DNA from: Apricaphanius iberus | Lineage: Eukaryota; Chordata; Actinopteri; Cyprinodontiformes; Aphaniidae | Length of the DNA stretch: 64,000 bases | NCBI GenBank assembly: GCA_028564705.1 | Contig: JAPXFQ010002722.1 | Span: 434,001 to 498,000, forward strand | Direction of reading: 5' to 3' | In this document: piece by piece, positions 12,091 to 23,196 of the stretch | Layout of the letters: each line of letters begins with the position of its first letter | How positions within the stretch are numbered: the stretch's first letter is position 1 | Notes under the pieces: generated by a model | Told to the model about the DNA's origin: nothing | The model's input: only the letters and a program-made list of their open reading frames with translations | The model's database searches: none | Position numbers and translations under genes: made by a program

Positions 12091-13708
12091 CACTACCGTT
12101 CAAAAGTTTGGGGTCACCCAAACAATTTTGTGTTTTCCATGAAAAGTCACACTTATTCACCACCATACGTTGTGAAATGAATAAAAAATAGAGTCAAGAC
12201 ATTGACAAGGTTAGAAATAATGATTTTTATTCGAAATAAGATTGTTTTTACATCAAACTTTGCTTTCATCAAAGAATCCTCCATTTGCAGCAATTACAGC
12301 ATTGCAGACCTTTGGCATTCTAGCTGTTAATTTGTTGAGGTAATCTGGAGAAATTGCACCCCACGCTTCTAGAAGCAGCTCCCACAATTTGGATTGGTTG
12401 GATGGGCACTTCTTGCGTACCATACGGTCAAGCTGCTCCCACAACAGCTCAACGGGGTTCAAATCTGGTGACTGCGCTGGCCACTCCATTACCGATAGAA
12501 TACCAGCTGCCTGCTTCTTCTCTAAATAGTTCTTGCACAATTTCGAGGTGTGTTTTGGGTCATTGTCCTGTTGTAGGATGAAATTGGCTCCAATCAAGCG
12601 CTGTCCACTGGGTATGGCATGGCGTTGCAAAATGGAGTGATAGCCTTCCTTATTCAGAATCCCTTTTACCCTGTACAAATCTCCCACCTTACCAGCACCA
12701 AAGCAACCCCAGACCATCACATTACCTCCACCATGCTTAACAGATGGCGTCAGGCATTCTTCCAGCATCTTTTCAGTTGTTCTGCGTCTCACAAACGTTC
12801 TTCTTTGTGATCCAAACACCTCAAACTTGGATTCATCCGTCCACAGCACTTTTTTCCAGTCTTCCTCTGTCCAATGTCTGTGTTCTTTTGCCCATCTTAA
12901 TCTTTTTCTTTTATTGGCCAGTCTCAGATATGGCTTTTTCTTTGCCACTCTGCCCTGAAGCCCAGAATCCCGCAGCCGCCTCTTCACTGTAGATGTTGAC
13001 ACTGGTGTTTTGCGGGTACTATTTAATGAAGATGCCAGTTGGGGACCTGTGAGGCGTCTGTTTCTCAAACTAGAGACTCTAATGTACTTATCTTCTTGCT
13101 CAGTTGTGCAACGCGGCCTCCCACTTCTTTTTCTACTCTGGTTAGAGCCTGTTTGTGCTGTCCTCTGAAGGGAGTAGTACACACCGTTGTAGGAAATCTT
13201 CAATTTCTTAGCAATTTCTCGCATGGAATAGCCTTCATTTCTAAGAACAAGAATAGACTGTCGAGTTTCAGATGAAAGTTCTCTTTTTCTGGCCATTTTG
13301 AGCGTTTAATTGACCCCACAAATGTGATGCTCCAGAAACTCAATCTGCTCAAAGGAAGGTCAGTTTTGTAGCTTCTGTACCGAGCTAAACTGTTTTCAGA
13401 TGTGTGAACATGATTGCACAAGGGTTTTCTAATCATCAATTAGCCTTCTGAGCCAATGAGCAAACACATTGTACCATTAGAACACTGGAGTGATAGTTGC
13501 TGGAAATGGGCCTCTATACACCTATGTAGATATTGCACCAAAAACCAGACATTTGCAGCTAGAATAGTCATTTACCACATTAGCAATGTATAGCGTGTGT
13601 TTCTTTAAAGTTAAGACTAGTTTAAAGTTATCTTCATTGAAAAGTACAGTGCTTTTCCTTCAAAAATAAGGACATTCCAATGTGACCCCAAACTTTTGAA
13701 CGGTAGTG
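12091..13708 (-). mobile_element. Structurally intact Tc1-like transposon (DD38E, Intruder-like)
   Basis: A 1,618-bp element. Both ends carry CACTACCGTTCAAAAGTTTG followed by GGGTCAC (27 identical bp, inverted), each end flanked by TA (12089-12090 and 13709-13710), the expected Tc1/mariner target duplication. It contains one uninterrupted transposase gene on the - strand. Open frame, both ends and target duplication are all present, so this is the youngest-looking element in the window. It landed in or next to a TA-repeat, consistent with the TA target requirement. Confidence 0.95.
12253..13296 (-). CDS. Tc1-like transposase, DD38E catalytic triad
   Basis: A 347-residue cut-and-paste transposase acting in the nucleus on its own terminal inverted repeats. 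Visible in order: a paired-like helix-turn-helix region (about residues 1-55), the AT-hook-like GRPR linker (59-62), a second helix-turn-helix (about 68-115), a basic stretch, then the DDE catalytic domain with D154 (WTDESKFE), D244 (QQDNDPKHTS) and E283 (NPVELLWEQ). There are 38 residues between D244 and E283, rather than the 34 of classical Tc1 and Sleeping Beauty-type enzymes. The family published as Intruder has this DD38E spacing. The glycine-rich HGGGNVMVWG box is intact. There are no stops or frameshifts and length is normal. The start at 13296 is the only sensible Met and gives the usual family N-terminus. Whether it is expressed is not visible. Confidence 0.95.
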   Translation of the reverse strand: MARKRELSSETRQSILVLRNEGYSMREIAKKLKISYNGVYYSLQRTAQTGSNQSRKRSGRPRCTTEQEDKYIRVSSLRNRRLTGPQLASSLNSTRKTPVSTSTVKRRLRDSGLQGRVAKKKPYLRLANKRKRLRWAKEHRHWTEEDWKKVLWTDESKFEVFGSQRRTFVRRRTTEKMLEECLTPSVKHGGGNVMVWGCFGAGKVGDLYRVKGILNKEGYHSILQRHAIPSGQRLIGANFILQQDNDPKHTSKLCKNYLEKKQAAGILSVMEWPAQSPDLNPVELLWEQLDRMVRKKCPSNQSKLWELLLEAWGAISPDYLNKLTARMPKVCNAVIAANGGFFDESKV

Positions 13709-13734
13709 TATATATATATATATATATATATATA
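13709..13734. repeat. (TA)n microsatellite at transposon right edge
   Basis: TA dinucleotides continue directly from the right TA target duplication of the Tc1-like element, and a short cacacatata sequence lies on its left. The insertion therefore probably split a TA-rich repeat. Confidence 0.85.
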
Positions 13735-14439
13735 TGAGTATTTGTAGTTCAGTAAAATTCACACTAGGCATAACAATCTTTTTTTTTTTTATTACACTTA
13801 CAATATGCAATATTGGTTGATGTCTTTCCATAAACCCAACCCAATTCCATAAACAAACCCAATGACCATGTAACTAGAAACATCACTGAAAAGAGAATAA
13901 CATAACAGCCATTATGTCATTCATGGTTAAACCAGCAGGCTGAACATGGCTGTGATGATGATTTGGTGCTTGTGGAGTGGTTGGCAGACAGTACCAGGAG
14001 AGAATGCTTAAAGTGCATATGATTATTCAGAGGCAGATGTTAACAGTTGTTGATATCTCTGCCTCTGCTAATTTGACTTTTTACATATCACTTTGGTTTT
14101 AATCTGCAGTCTGAGTGTAAAATGCTTCCACACAGAACTTGAGCAAGTTATTTTTGAAGGTGGAGGTCTAAAAGATGGCTCAGCAGCAGGGTCACTATTT
14201 TCAATTTGATTGCACAAATCCATGTGGGGAGTTTCAGCAAAGTTAATGAGTGACTGTGGTTTAATGAGGAAATGCAACTTTTCGATACCAAGTCTTTCTT
14301 GTTTCCAGATATAATTATCTTTCCCAAACATGGGTTAATGTAATGTCTATCTGATACACCTAGAACAGATATGTTCATACACCAATTGCTGACAATAAAA
14401 CATTTAGACAAAAAGCCTAAAGCCTTTACATGAAAGAGA
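13735..14439. other. Intergenic, no gene recognised
   Basis: No supported gene or repeat family. Confidence 0.4.
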
Positions 14440-14870
14440 GCAAATGGATTCACACCATATGACAAAGCCACAGACTACCTGTACATCCAGATCAATCGCA
14501 AGGAACCTCGGGGAGAAAAAAATAAATAAACTGAAATTCCTCTCCCTTATTCTCCATGTCTCTCAAACACACACCTTCATTTACACCCGCTGTGGAAACT
14601 GGGCTCTCTCTCTGAGAGCCGTTATTTCCCAGAGTTACTGCCAGCACTCCCTCTCTGTCAGTGACAAGCTACAAATCCCTGACACCACCACTGATGATAG
14701 CTTTACAGTAGCGCCTCAAGGGGAGTCTGCCAGCTAGCACAAGCAAACAACACATGCACGGTTTTTCTCTCTTCTTCTTCTCTTCATCTAAATCACGTTC
14801 ACCTTCTCCCAGGAGCCTGAAGGGCCTCTGGAAGATGCGGCTCCCAATAAAAATAGCCCAGGGTTTGTTT
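14440..14870. promoter_or_regulatory. Candidate conserved non-coding block
   Basis: Higher complexity and GC than its surroundings, no match to the repeat families seen here, and no coding pattern. It contains an inverted pair, GGGCTCTCTCTCTGAGAGCC, at about 14602-14621. A distal irx6-cluster enhancer is one possible role. This is inference from composition and location only. Confidence 0.25.
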
Positions 14871-15459
14871 GTGTTAAACATTTTACGACAAGTAGTCAAA
14901 ATGACAAAGAAAAAAAAAAAAAAATACTGCCTGTCCATTCATGTTTCTATGTTTAAACTGGAAAACAGAAACCAAAACAAATGTGTGATTATGCTGTTTT
15001 AGAGATACTCTGTTTTCTAAACACTACATGCCAACCCAAACCTGCCACACCACTGGCACTACCTATGAGATACAACTTTACAGTCACAACACATTATTCA
15101 TTTTACCTCCAAACCAGACTGATTCATGAAGACAATTGTGATAAAGTCATCCCCAATTGTCCTTTTGTTTTTTCTTTAACAAACTTCAGGGACTCTTTTT
15201 GCCTTGTAATCACTCAGCTCTAGAAAATATATGCATCTTAAGTGGCTACTACTGTGACTTTAGCCTGTGCTCTTTCTCATTTTATTTATTACTTTTGGCT
15301 TCATTATTGATAATTTAGCAGGACTAATATTACGCATTGTGAAGGGGGGGTATGATTTTATCATTTTGGATGCAAGATTTATGTGTGTGTGTGTTTTTGC
15401 AATTGTGTTTGCAATAACTTGAGATCACAAGCACACTGGATTTATTGGCACATACCAAT
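14871..15459. other. Intergenic, no gene recognised
   Basis: Contains a short A run at about 14909-14923 and a (TG)n patch at about 15381-15394. Otherwise unremarkable. Confidence 0.4.
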
Positions 15460-15830
15460 TTGGCTTTAATGAGATCACACACACCTTCAGGTAGGTTCTG
15501 CTTCATCCCCTGCTCAATTCTTGGTTCTTTCTCCATCTCTTCATCTGCCTGCCCTTATTACCATTTCATACACCCCCTCTCTACCTCAACCAACACTGCA
15601 GCTTCCCCCATCTGATGAAAAACCAGACAGGCTTTGTGAGGTTCATTAAGTCAGCATAGGAAATGTATTAAATAGTAGAATAGGGCCGGGAGCTACTGAG
15701 TGTTGACATAACCTTTCAGCTCTCCTCTTTTTTCATGTGGCAAGGCATCTAATAGAGAATGCTTGTAGAAATGAGTCTCATTACTAATCAATTGGATCAT
15801 TCAGGACAAGGAATATTAGAAGCTCCCTTT
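15460..15830. promoter_or_regulatory. Candidate conserved non-coding block
   Basis: Non-repetitive block with several homeodomain-type cores (ATTACTAATCAATTGGATCA near 15779-15798, TTCATTAAG near 15643) and no open frame of interest. Proposed only because such clusters are common in developmental-gene deserts. Confidence 0.22.
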
Positions 15831-16149
15831 TTTATAAATACATGAGAGAATACTAAAACAGTTAAAGACCTAGTGTGTAATGAAATAGTTCATACCGCTT
15901 AAAGTTCTACTGTTTTGTCATGTTAAAACAGTGTGTTTTGTGATGATAATAATAGTGTGTATCATGCGAAAATACTAAATACTTCTATTTCCATTACTAT
16001 TCTATTCTATTACTACTGATATATAAGTAGTAATAACAACAATACTGATAATAAAATGGAAGAAAAATTATACATGATTTTAATCCTTTTTACAAAGGAA
16101 AATGTGAAAAAATATGTCGGGGTTTACCCTCCTTAATAAGTATGTGGTT

Positions 16150-16993
16150 GAAATACATTTCACATTATAGTTGCTCTACCACCTTTACACTGCTCAAAAC
16201 TGAAAAGTCTGCTGTTCCGCTTTCTAAAAAGGCTTAGGCTAAGTCATAGAAAGCATCTGCACTTTAGTTTTCAAATCTGGCACCATGTTTTCAGTTTATT
16301 GATTTAGGTCTGGTCTTTAGCTGGGCCTTGCTAACACATAAATATCCTTCAGTTCTAGTTTAGGTTTGCTAGGGTCAAATTCATGCTAGAATGTCAGTCT
16401 ACACCCCAAACTCATGTCGTCTACAGCCTCTAATAGATTTAATTTTTCTTGCATTTAGTTTTGCCCTTCTTGCCATTTATTCAAAAACAATTTTCATTTC
16501 TCTGCTGAAGAAAATTATCCCCACAGCATGATGGTGTCACCATGTGTCATCAAGACTATGACAAGCTTAGGATGACGTGCAGGATTAGTTTTCAACCACA
16601 GATAATGTTTTACATGTTGTTAAAAACCTTGATATGTGTCTCCTCTGACCAGAACACTTTCTTCATGTTTGCTCTGTCTCTGAAGTGGTTTATGTCAAAC
16701 TTTAGGAGAAACAAATTATGCCAATGTTTAACAGTGGCTTTTATTCTCACAGCCAAAATATATATATATAATGCATAGCTAATAGTTGTCATGTCCAAAG
16801 ATTTTCTCATAACACCTTCACATTTTTATTTGTAAAAACAAAAGAATAATAATCTGTCATCAATCGTTCCACTTCACAGTTATGTGCTACTTTTCTGTCT
16901 GTCTCATACAATCCTAAAAAATACCGGGATATATAATGTCTGCTTGACAAAATCTGAAAATGCTCATGTATGAACAACATTTTAAGGCCCTGT
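16150..16993 (-). pseudogene. Decayed Tc1/mariner transposon relic (- strand)
   Basis: Antisense landmarks of the same Tc1 family as 3770-4220 appear in order: 'ccccacagcatgatggtgtc' (16520s), 'gcaggattagttttcaacca', 'tcctctgaccagaacacttt' with 'cttcatgtttgctctgtctc' (16640-16680), 'gtttaacagtggcttttatt', then 'cacttcacagttatgtgcta' and a terminus resembling 'cattttaaggccctgt'. Many indels. No usable frame remains. An old copy. Confidence 0.7.
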
Positions 16994-18589
16994 GGAAAAG
17001 AGCTCCGTTAGTCTGTTCATATGTTCCTGTATAGTCTGCAAGAGCTCCCTGCAAGTTTTTGAAGACAACAGAAATACAAAAAGGAATACTTACACTTAAG
17101 TAGAATCAAATTAAATAAAATGTTTCAATTGGACCAGACACCCAGATCCAAAAAGTTTAACCTTGTTACATTGTAATAACTCAAACACCTCTGTAAAGAA
17201 ATGGCAGAATGTTGGCTTGTCAAACATGTTAGAGGGAAGGGCAATGTGGTCAGTGTACTATTACAATTAGTGTTCATTTCTGCCCTATTCAGTGAGATCT
17301 TCACCGACTGCTGCACATGCATTATGCATGAGCGTGCCCATATGCACTTGGGCCATCATGCATGCCCTTGTAGAATGCACTGGACGCCGGTGTGCAATCA
17401 CATTTAACTTGTTTCAACCTCCTTTATGTGCACATTTGTGTGCAATAATCGTTTTAACTCAATTTGTGGATTCTCCTGTTAAGTGCTGTAGTTTTCTCTA
17501 ATGGCTTTTGAGGAGTTTTAAAGACTGTCATACAGATCTTCGATTTCAGATTTTTATGAGCATCCAATAAGAATCAGCACTCAATATAGCATCACTAGTT
17601 AATATAGTTTTTAAACAGATTTGTTTTTTTTTCAATGATTTAGTCTTGACCTGCGACATGGTTTTGTAAGATCTGTTGTACTGAGGATAACAGTCAGGGT
17701 ATATCTTCTCTGCCACAGTAGTATTGCCCAGTCGCTATGTGTGAGAAATTTCAAAAGAAGTGGAAGACTAAATAACTATACACAGAAAAGAGAACACATA
17801 TGAGTTTGCATTACAAAGCTAGTTCATTTATTTATTCTTTTTTTTTTTAAATGCACCATAACAGAAGATTTAAGAAATATATTCTATACGTCCAAACTAG
17901 GCCCTACGTTAACCAACATTTTCATTTATTAAAGATAATTTTACAAAAAAAGTACTGAACAATTTAAGCATATGACTTACATACAAAATTGTTCAGAAAT
18001 AATTTTAGTTTACATAAAGAATAATCATAACATACCTTCTGTTCAACAAGTGTACTGCTTAATCTGAGTTTCCTGTCTCAATTGCAATAATTTTGTACTA
18101 CAGTTATGGTTTTGAGGGTTTTTGTTGCTGTTTCTTAATGGCCCCTCTGTCCACTTTATCTCAATACAGCATCTCTGTCGATGGATCTCCATCTAGCTCA
18201 CGCGGCTCTTTAGCGCCCCTCGGAGAGAAAGGCCGCAATCGCAGATAGGTCTCCTAGGGCTCAGCACAATTAATCAGAAGGAGAAATCAAGAAACTGGTA
18301 AATTAAGGCACAGAGTATCAGTCGTTAAAAAGAGAACTTATTCCACTTAGGAGAGTCTGAAACAGACAGGTCAGGTGACTCAGTGAATCTTACAAACTGT
18401 CATTTTCAGCACAAATTAATAGCCTATAGGGAAAATGATCAGACCCCCTCCTCCTCTTTTCTGCAGCTCAAGAGAATACGCAGCTTGTTGGTGTTTACAG
18501 GAGACAGTGAAAACACAGGAGATGGTTGAACTGCTGATCTAATATGGCTTAAAATTATCTCTAGTTTCATTCACCGTGAGGCAGCATCA
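16994..18589. other. Intergenic upstream of irx6, no gene recognised
   Basis: No supported gene, RNA or transposon. A patch around 18160-18260 is GC-richer (cgcggctctttagcgcccct) but unassigned. Confidence 0.4.
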
Positions 18590-18980
18590 TTCCTTACCCA
18601 TTTTTCAAGAGAACATCATTCAATTAAAATGCAATTCTCGTCGCCCCCATGCACGTATATTTAATTACACTGGGGAGCACGGCTTCCAATGTCTTCTTTT
18701 TTTTTCTGTGCAGCTCTTCAAATTTCACCTCTAAGGCACATTTTCACTCTGTTACTCGTTGGTTAAACAAGGACATGTATCCATTTGTTAATTGATACAA
18801 TTACGCATTACGCGTAATGGTCACGTAGGTCTCCTGGCGCGCATCAATCACCGGTCTATTGACCTGCCAAAAACTCTTCTAACGTCTCATGTTGGGACTG
18901 CCCGCTCTCTCTAATAAAGCAAGATATAATCATCATTGTCTTTATCTCCGTGATGGACCTCTGGCCAAAATACCAGAAGC
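18590..18980. promoter_or_regulatory. Candidate irx6-proximal regulatory block
   Basis: It lies 0.6-1.0 kb upstream of the irx6 TATA-like box. Non-repetitive, with TAATTACA-type homeodomain cores (TATTTAATTACACTG near 18658), a palindromic ATTACGCATTACGCGTAAT near 18802, a TCAATCACCGGTCTATTGAC stretch near 18845 and a TTGTCTTTATCTCCGTGATG stretch near 18937. Position and composition suggest a promoter-proximal enhancer. Conservation could not be tested here. Confidence 0.35.
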
Positions 18981-19549
18981 GAGTGGAGGGCGGAATAAAA
19001 ACAAAAAGAAGAAGAAGAAAACTTAGCATTATAAAATGTCTTCATTTATAAGTAATTCAATTGCAAATAAAACAAAAGTGGTAGACATCTGGAGTGTATA
19101 AATATGCATTGATGCCAAACAGACTTTATTTAATATTTATTTATTTATTTCACTTCTGTAGGTTCTGGTGTTAAGTGATTATATACAGGATGTAGACTTA
19201 TTCCAAAAAGTATATAATGGAGAACAAAAATGAGCAAAGTAGGAAAGGAAATCGGTACAAGAAAGTGTACAGTGCACCTTAAGAAAACCCTGTGCTGGAT
19301 GTGATTGGCATAGACATTCTTCCATCCTTGGTACCCCTGCCGTTCCGGGATTACAGTGACGTCACACTGATACCCTTGCATGGTTGAATGCTAAAGAACT
19401 ATAGAGCCACAAATAATAGCACAAGCAGAGTCCATAACTTGCAAGACTTACTTATCCTTTAAGCCTCCTTCAGCCAACACAACAACATTTTTCCCACTTA
19501 ATGACGCTTAAATTCATTTCTTATCGGATCCTAGGGGATTATTCATTCA
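18981..19549. other. Upstream flank of irx6
   Basis: About 570 bp before the TATA-like box. A short (TTTA)n run at 19132-19150 and otherwise unremarkable AT-rich sequence. A small antisense open frame here has no domain. Confidence 0.4.
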
Positions 19550-19556
19550 TATAAAA
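19550..19556 (+). promoter_or_regulatory. TATA-like box of irx6
   Basis: TATAAAA lies 178 bp upstream of the preferred start codon. Transcription would be expected to begin about 25-30 bp downstream, near 19580, giving a 5'UTR of roughly 150 bp. A GATA-type core (TTATCGG) lies just upstream at 19521. Prediction only. Confidence 0.45.
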
Positions 19557-19653
19557 CAATCTGCAGCTGCTGCCACTCCAAACTCTCCCTCCTTTTGACT
19601 GAAGTCATCTATTATTGAGCGAAAGGCCGTGCGTGCTAAGTGTGTGCAAGACG

Positions 19654-19668
19654 ATGGATTTGAAGTAG
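19654..19668 (+). other. Short upstream ORF in irx6 5'UTR
   Basis: ATG GAT TTG AAG TAG, a four-codon uORF ending 59 bp before the preferred start codon. If included in the transcript it could reduce initiation at the main ORF. It is real only if transcription starts upstream of it, as the TATA-like box suggests. Confidence 0.4.
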
Positions 19669-19727
19669 AATTGGTTGCAATCGATCAAGGGTGAAGAATA
19701 TTCCTGATGGTAACAAAGGAAGCAGCT

Positions 19728-22700
19728 ATGTCTTTCTCGCAGTTTGGATATCCTTACAATGCAACTTCACAGGTAAGTCACCACTCGTTGAATTTCTCTT
19801 AAGTTTAAATAAATAGGAATTCAGGAGTTTTTAATATTTTCTCTGATTTCACATACCTAAGATCTAATTTGTATGTAAATCATTGATCATTCTACCACCG
19901 CTGACATTACCGACAGCTATTTTCGACATGTGCTTTTGTTGTTAAACCACATATCAATATACACACACCCATGTCCAATTACACTGAATTATGAATGAAC
20001 TCACGTGCTTTTCGGATGACTATACAGATTAATGTCACCTATTGAGCACAATGACATGCGGATGAATTAGGCTTGTTTATTAAAATATTAGTTCCTACTG
20101 AAAAATAGCCATTTAATATTTTCACAAGCTGTTACTGCTCTGAATGACAAGCTGAAACTAGTTGATCAAGGGACAGACGTTGCTCTCCAGAAAAGAAAAG
20201 AAAAAAAGTTATGGAGCAACTTTCAGGGGAATCTTTTTTTAAATTTTATTGTTTTAGGTTTCAGCAGAAGGAATGGGAAACTCACATTAATTAATTTTAA
20301 AACTAGGTGCTTCATGGTTTTAAAGTTCTAACAAAATATGGAAAAAAAGTACTTTTTACTCACGCATTGCGCACAACTTTTTATTGTTTCAACAACATTT
20401 AAAAAACACTTAACATTGAGCATTAACTTACAATTCAACATGTTAATGACTCGAGCCGTTTCATAAATAAGAGTAGAATTTTTTCTGAGAGAAGGTGCCA
20501 TCTTTTCTTTGAAGAAATTTTCTGAAAAGTGACTTACCTTGATCTAAAGCAGGTTGCACATGACAATAACTATTTTTAGGCAAACGTTTTACATTTTCTT
20601 TCGCTTCAGCATCTCATGACAAATATATATTTTTGCAGTGCAAAGTCCACAATCAGTTCAGAGTTGTCACAGACTTCCAGTTCACAGCTGAATCTATTAA
20701 TGACCATTATCTATCCACGATTTTCTTCATGCAGTTTTTCGTGTCGGCAAATCCCAGTACGACTTGCTGCGATTCGATTTCCAGGTCGGTCTCTGACGGG
20801 ACAGGCAGCTCTCAGACCGCAGCAGCTGCCGCCGCCGCCTCGTTCTGCTGCCCCTCCTACGAGAACCGGCTCCTGGCGAGCAGCCGGACGGAGCTTAACG
20901 CAGCGCTGGGGATGTACGGCTCCCCCTACGCCGCTGCGGCCGCAGCCAGCCAGAACTACGCCAACTACTTTCCCTACAGCACCGACCCATCCGCTATCTA
21001 CTCCACTCTGGTGGGCTTCACAGACGCGCACAAGCAAGGGGAGGGATGAGGGAGCTCAGGGTTCTCTATCAGGAGGTTTATCAATATAAATCACTGCAAA
21101 CAATTAGGTCTGGAAAGGTAGTTTAATACAACTGCCATCTTAGCATCTTTTTTTTATCATTGGTGTGAAAATAACATTAGAATAAGGTGAAGAAGTTCAG
21201 AATTACAACTTAATGTAGACTCAAACCCTATTTTTTTAACTTTAAAACATACAGAAAAAAAGTTATTGTTTGAGTGCAAACGTTTGCAATTAGTTGAAAA
21301 TTTAACAAAATGCACAAATTATTTGTTTTGTTTCTTTAAGAGTTTAGTCAAGCTACCTTTAATGTCAAAATACTTTACAAAAAAAATACAAATCATTTAC
21401 AGCATTAAACTATTTATGAAATCCATTAAATGTAACCCCAATTCATGCTTGTTTAAATATTGTACATTTATGTGACAATGTTTATATGATCATACAAGTC
21501 TGTTCAGTATTTTTTTCTCTGAAAACATTTGAACTTACTGAAAACTCCTTTTTTTCACAGAATCCTCAGTATGACATTAAGGAGAGCACAGGCACTTTAC
21601 ACTCTGGAATTACCCAAACAGCTGCTTACTATCCTTACGATCACTCACTGGGACAGTATCAGTATGACAGGTGAGTTTTACATTTATTTATCCATGTTCA
21701 GCAAGACTTGATCATTAAAAGCAAATGTACACCCTTACCATTTACACTGATACAGAGGTCAGAGTATTATGCCACATGCTTATGCTCTAGGAACTGAAAA
21801 TATAATTATTTAAGGAAGCAGTAAAGATACTGAAAAGGTGTGTTTTTGTTTGTGTCATTTTGGAGATATGGGACGGTGGACTTTAATAGCACAGCTCGAA
21901 GAAAAAATGCTACGCGTGAAACCACAAGCACACTAAAAACGTGGCTGTATGAGCACCGCAAGAACCCCTACCCCACTAAAGGAGAGAAAATCATGCTGGC
22001 CATAATCACCAAAATGACCCTCACCCAGGTGTCCACATGGTTTGCCAACGCCAGGAGGAGGTTAAAGAAGGAAAACAAGATGACCTGGTCACCAAAGAAT
22101 AAGGCCAATGATGAAAGAAAGGAAGACTTTAATAAGAGTGACCAAGAGTGTGTCACCAAAGGTAACTATTTTTCCACTATAACACTATCACACATATAGT
22201 CTACAGTGTTTCCCACTACTTCATAAAGTGTTATACACCGCACATGTATTATTCTCATTTAGATTCCAGTGACTGCAAGGAAGAGAAAGAGTTGCACCTG
22301 AGCGACCTGGAGGACATGGATGAGGATGAATGTGACAAGCTGGATAGTGACTGTGAAAAAGTGGCAGAAGAGCAGGACCTCCAAAGATCCATGGTTGCAT
22401 CTGGAGCTCCTCCAAAAAGAGACTGCAGCTCTGAGCTTCACTTGAGCCTAACAAACAGCTTCCACACATTCCCATGTGGCATCAAAGCCGCCCTCCCCCA
22501 TCTCCCGTCGGATTTCATGGATCCAGTTGTGTCCAAGGCAGTCCCTGCAAGCGCCCCGTCAGCAGGAACAGTTTCCCTGTCTCATTTTGAATCACCAGAC
22601 AAGCCACGGATTTGGTCGTTGGCCCGTACTGCAGCTTCAGGGGTCATATTAAACCCTCAGCAGCATTGTCCGGAGCTGAGGACAGGAAGCCTAACTGGGG

Positions 22701-23196
22701 ACTGTCAACTACAGAGCAACAGACTTACCAGGGCTCCTACTGGACAATGTGGAGCCACAAGAGGCCTGCATGAATCTAACAGTATCACAGATTCAGAGAG
22801 CTCTTTCCCTGAGGACTCATCTTTGCACTCGAAAGTTTACAGCACAGGCAGCTACAGCCACAAGGGCCTCCAACTTCACAGCTCATCTTATGCCTCCCTT
22901 ACAGATACCTGTCAGTACACAGCAATCGAAGGTATGTCCGCACAATTTCCTTTCCACGTCGTTCTAACAATCGTGCATTTGTTTTCCTTTTTTTTCAAAT
23001 TTGAAAATGCATTTGATTTTACGATAGAAAACAACACTTTCCCAACCTGAAGCAACTTTCTTGAGGTGTGCTTTTACTTGGACACGCAGGATTCTCTGGT
23101 GGCAAGGTAGAGATTCAGTCATCTGACCTTAGCGAAGGATGTGGGACAATGCAGAACGACAAGGTCACTGCATTCCGACCTGTCATGAAGAGGTGA
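19728..23196 (+). CDS. irx6: Iroquois homeobox transcription factor, Irx6
   Basis: Nuclear TALE-class homeodomain transcription factor used in tissue patterning. Coding exons: 19728-19772, 20735-21010, 21561-21670, 21866-22161, 22263-22931, 23090-23196 (1,503 nt, 500 residues). Exon 1 encodes [15 protein letters not shown]. Exon 2 encodes STTCC, SVSDG and an alanine-rich run. Exon 3 starts NPQYDIKE and ends LGQYQYD. Exon 4 carries the homeodomain (about 155-215, [14 protein letters not shown]). Exon 5 carries an acidic [11 protein letters not shown] segment and the Iro box KPRIWSLA at 356-363. Junctions are GT-AG and phases join cleanly; the exon 2 donor (GTGGGC) is weak. Irx6 is preferred over Irx4 by the NPQY motif, SVSD and C-terminus. 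Paralogue a or b cannot be decided. An in-frame ATG at 19707 would add seven residues. Confidence 0.92.
21897..22079 (+). other. irx6: TALE homeodomain of Irx6 (exon 4)
   Basis: This region encodes the three-residue-loop (TALE) homeodomain: helix 1 followed by the extra-loop [12 protein letters not shown], helix 2 with [12 protein letters not shown], and recognition helix 3 [14 protein letters not shown] with the DNA-contacting Trp, Phe and Asn. Two helix-1 residues differ from the near-invariant Iroquois pattern: Thr169 (codon 21939-21941) where Ala is usual, and Tyr172 (21948-21950) where Asn or Gln is usual. The recognition helix is unaltered. Confidence 0.93.

Noticed and set aside
20711..21037. 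Antisense and alternate-frame ORFs over irx6 exon 2
   Set aside because: Shadow frames created by the GC-rich alanine-coding exon; no domains and no splice context.
19728..23196. Assignment of the Iroquois gene to irx4 rather than irx6
   Set aside because: Irx4 shares the LGQYxYDRYGT and KEEKEL-type motifs, but the NPQY start of exon 3, the SVSD segment and the short C-terminus without Irx4's long tail fit Irx6 better. A phylogeny would settle it.
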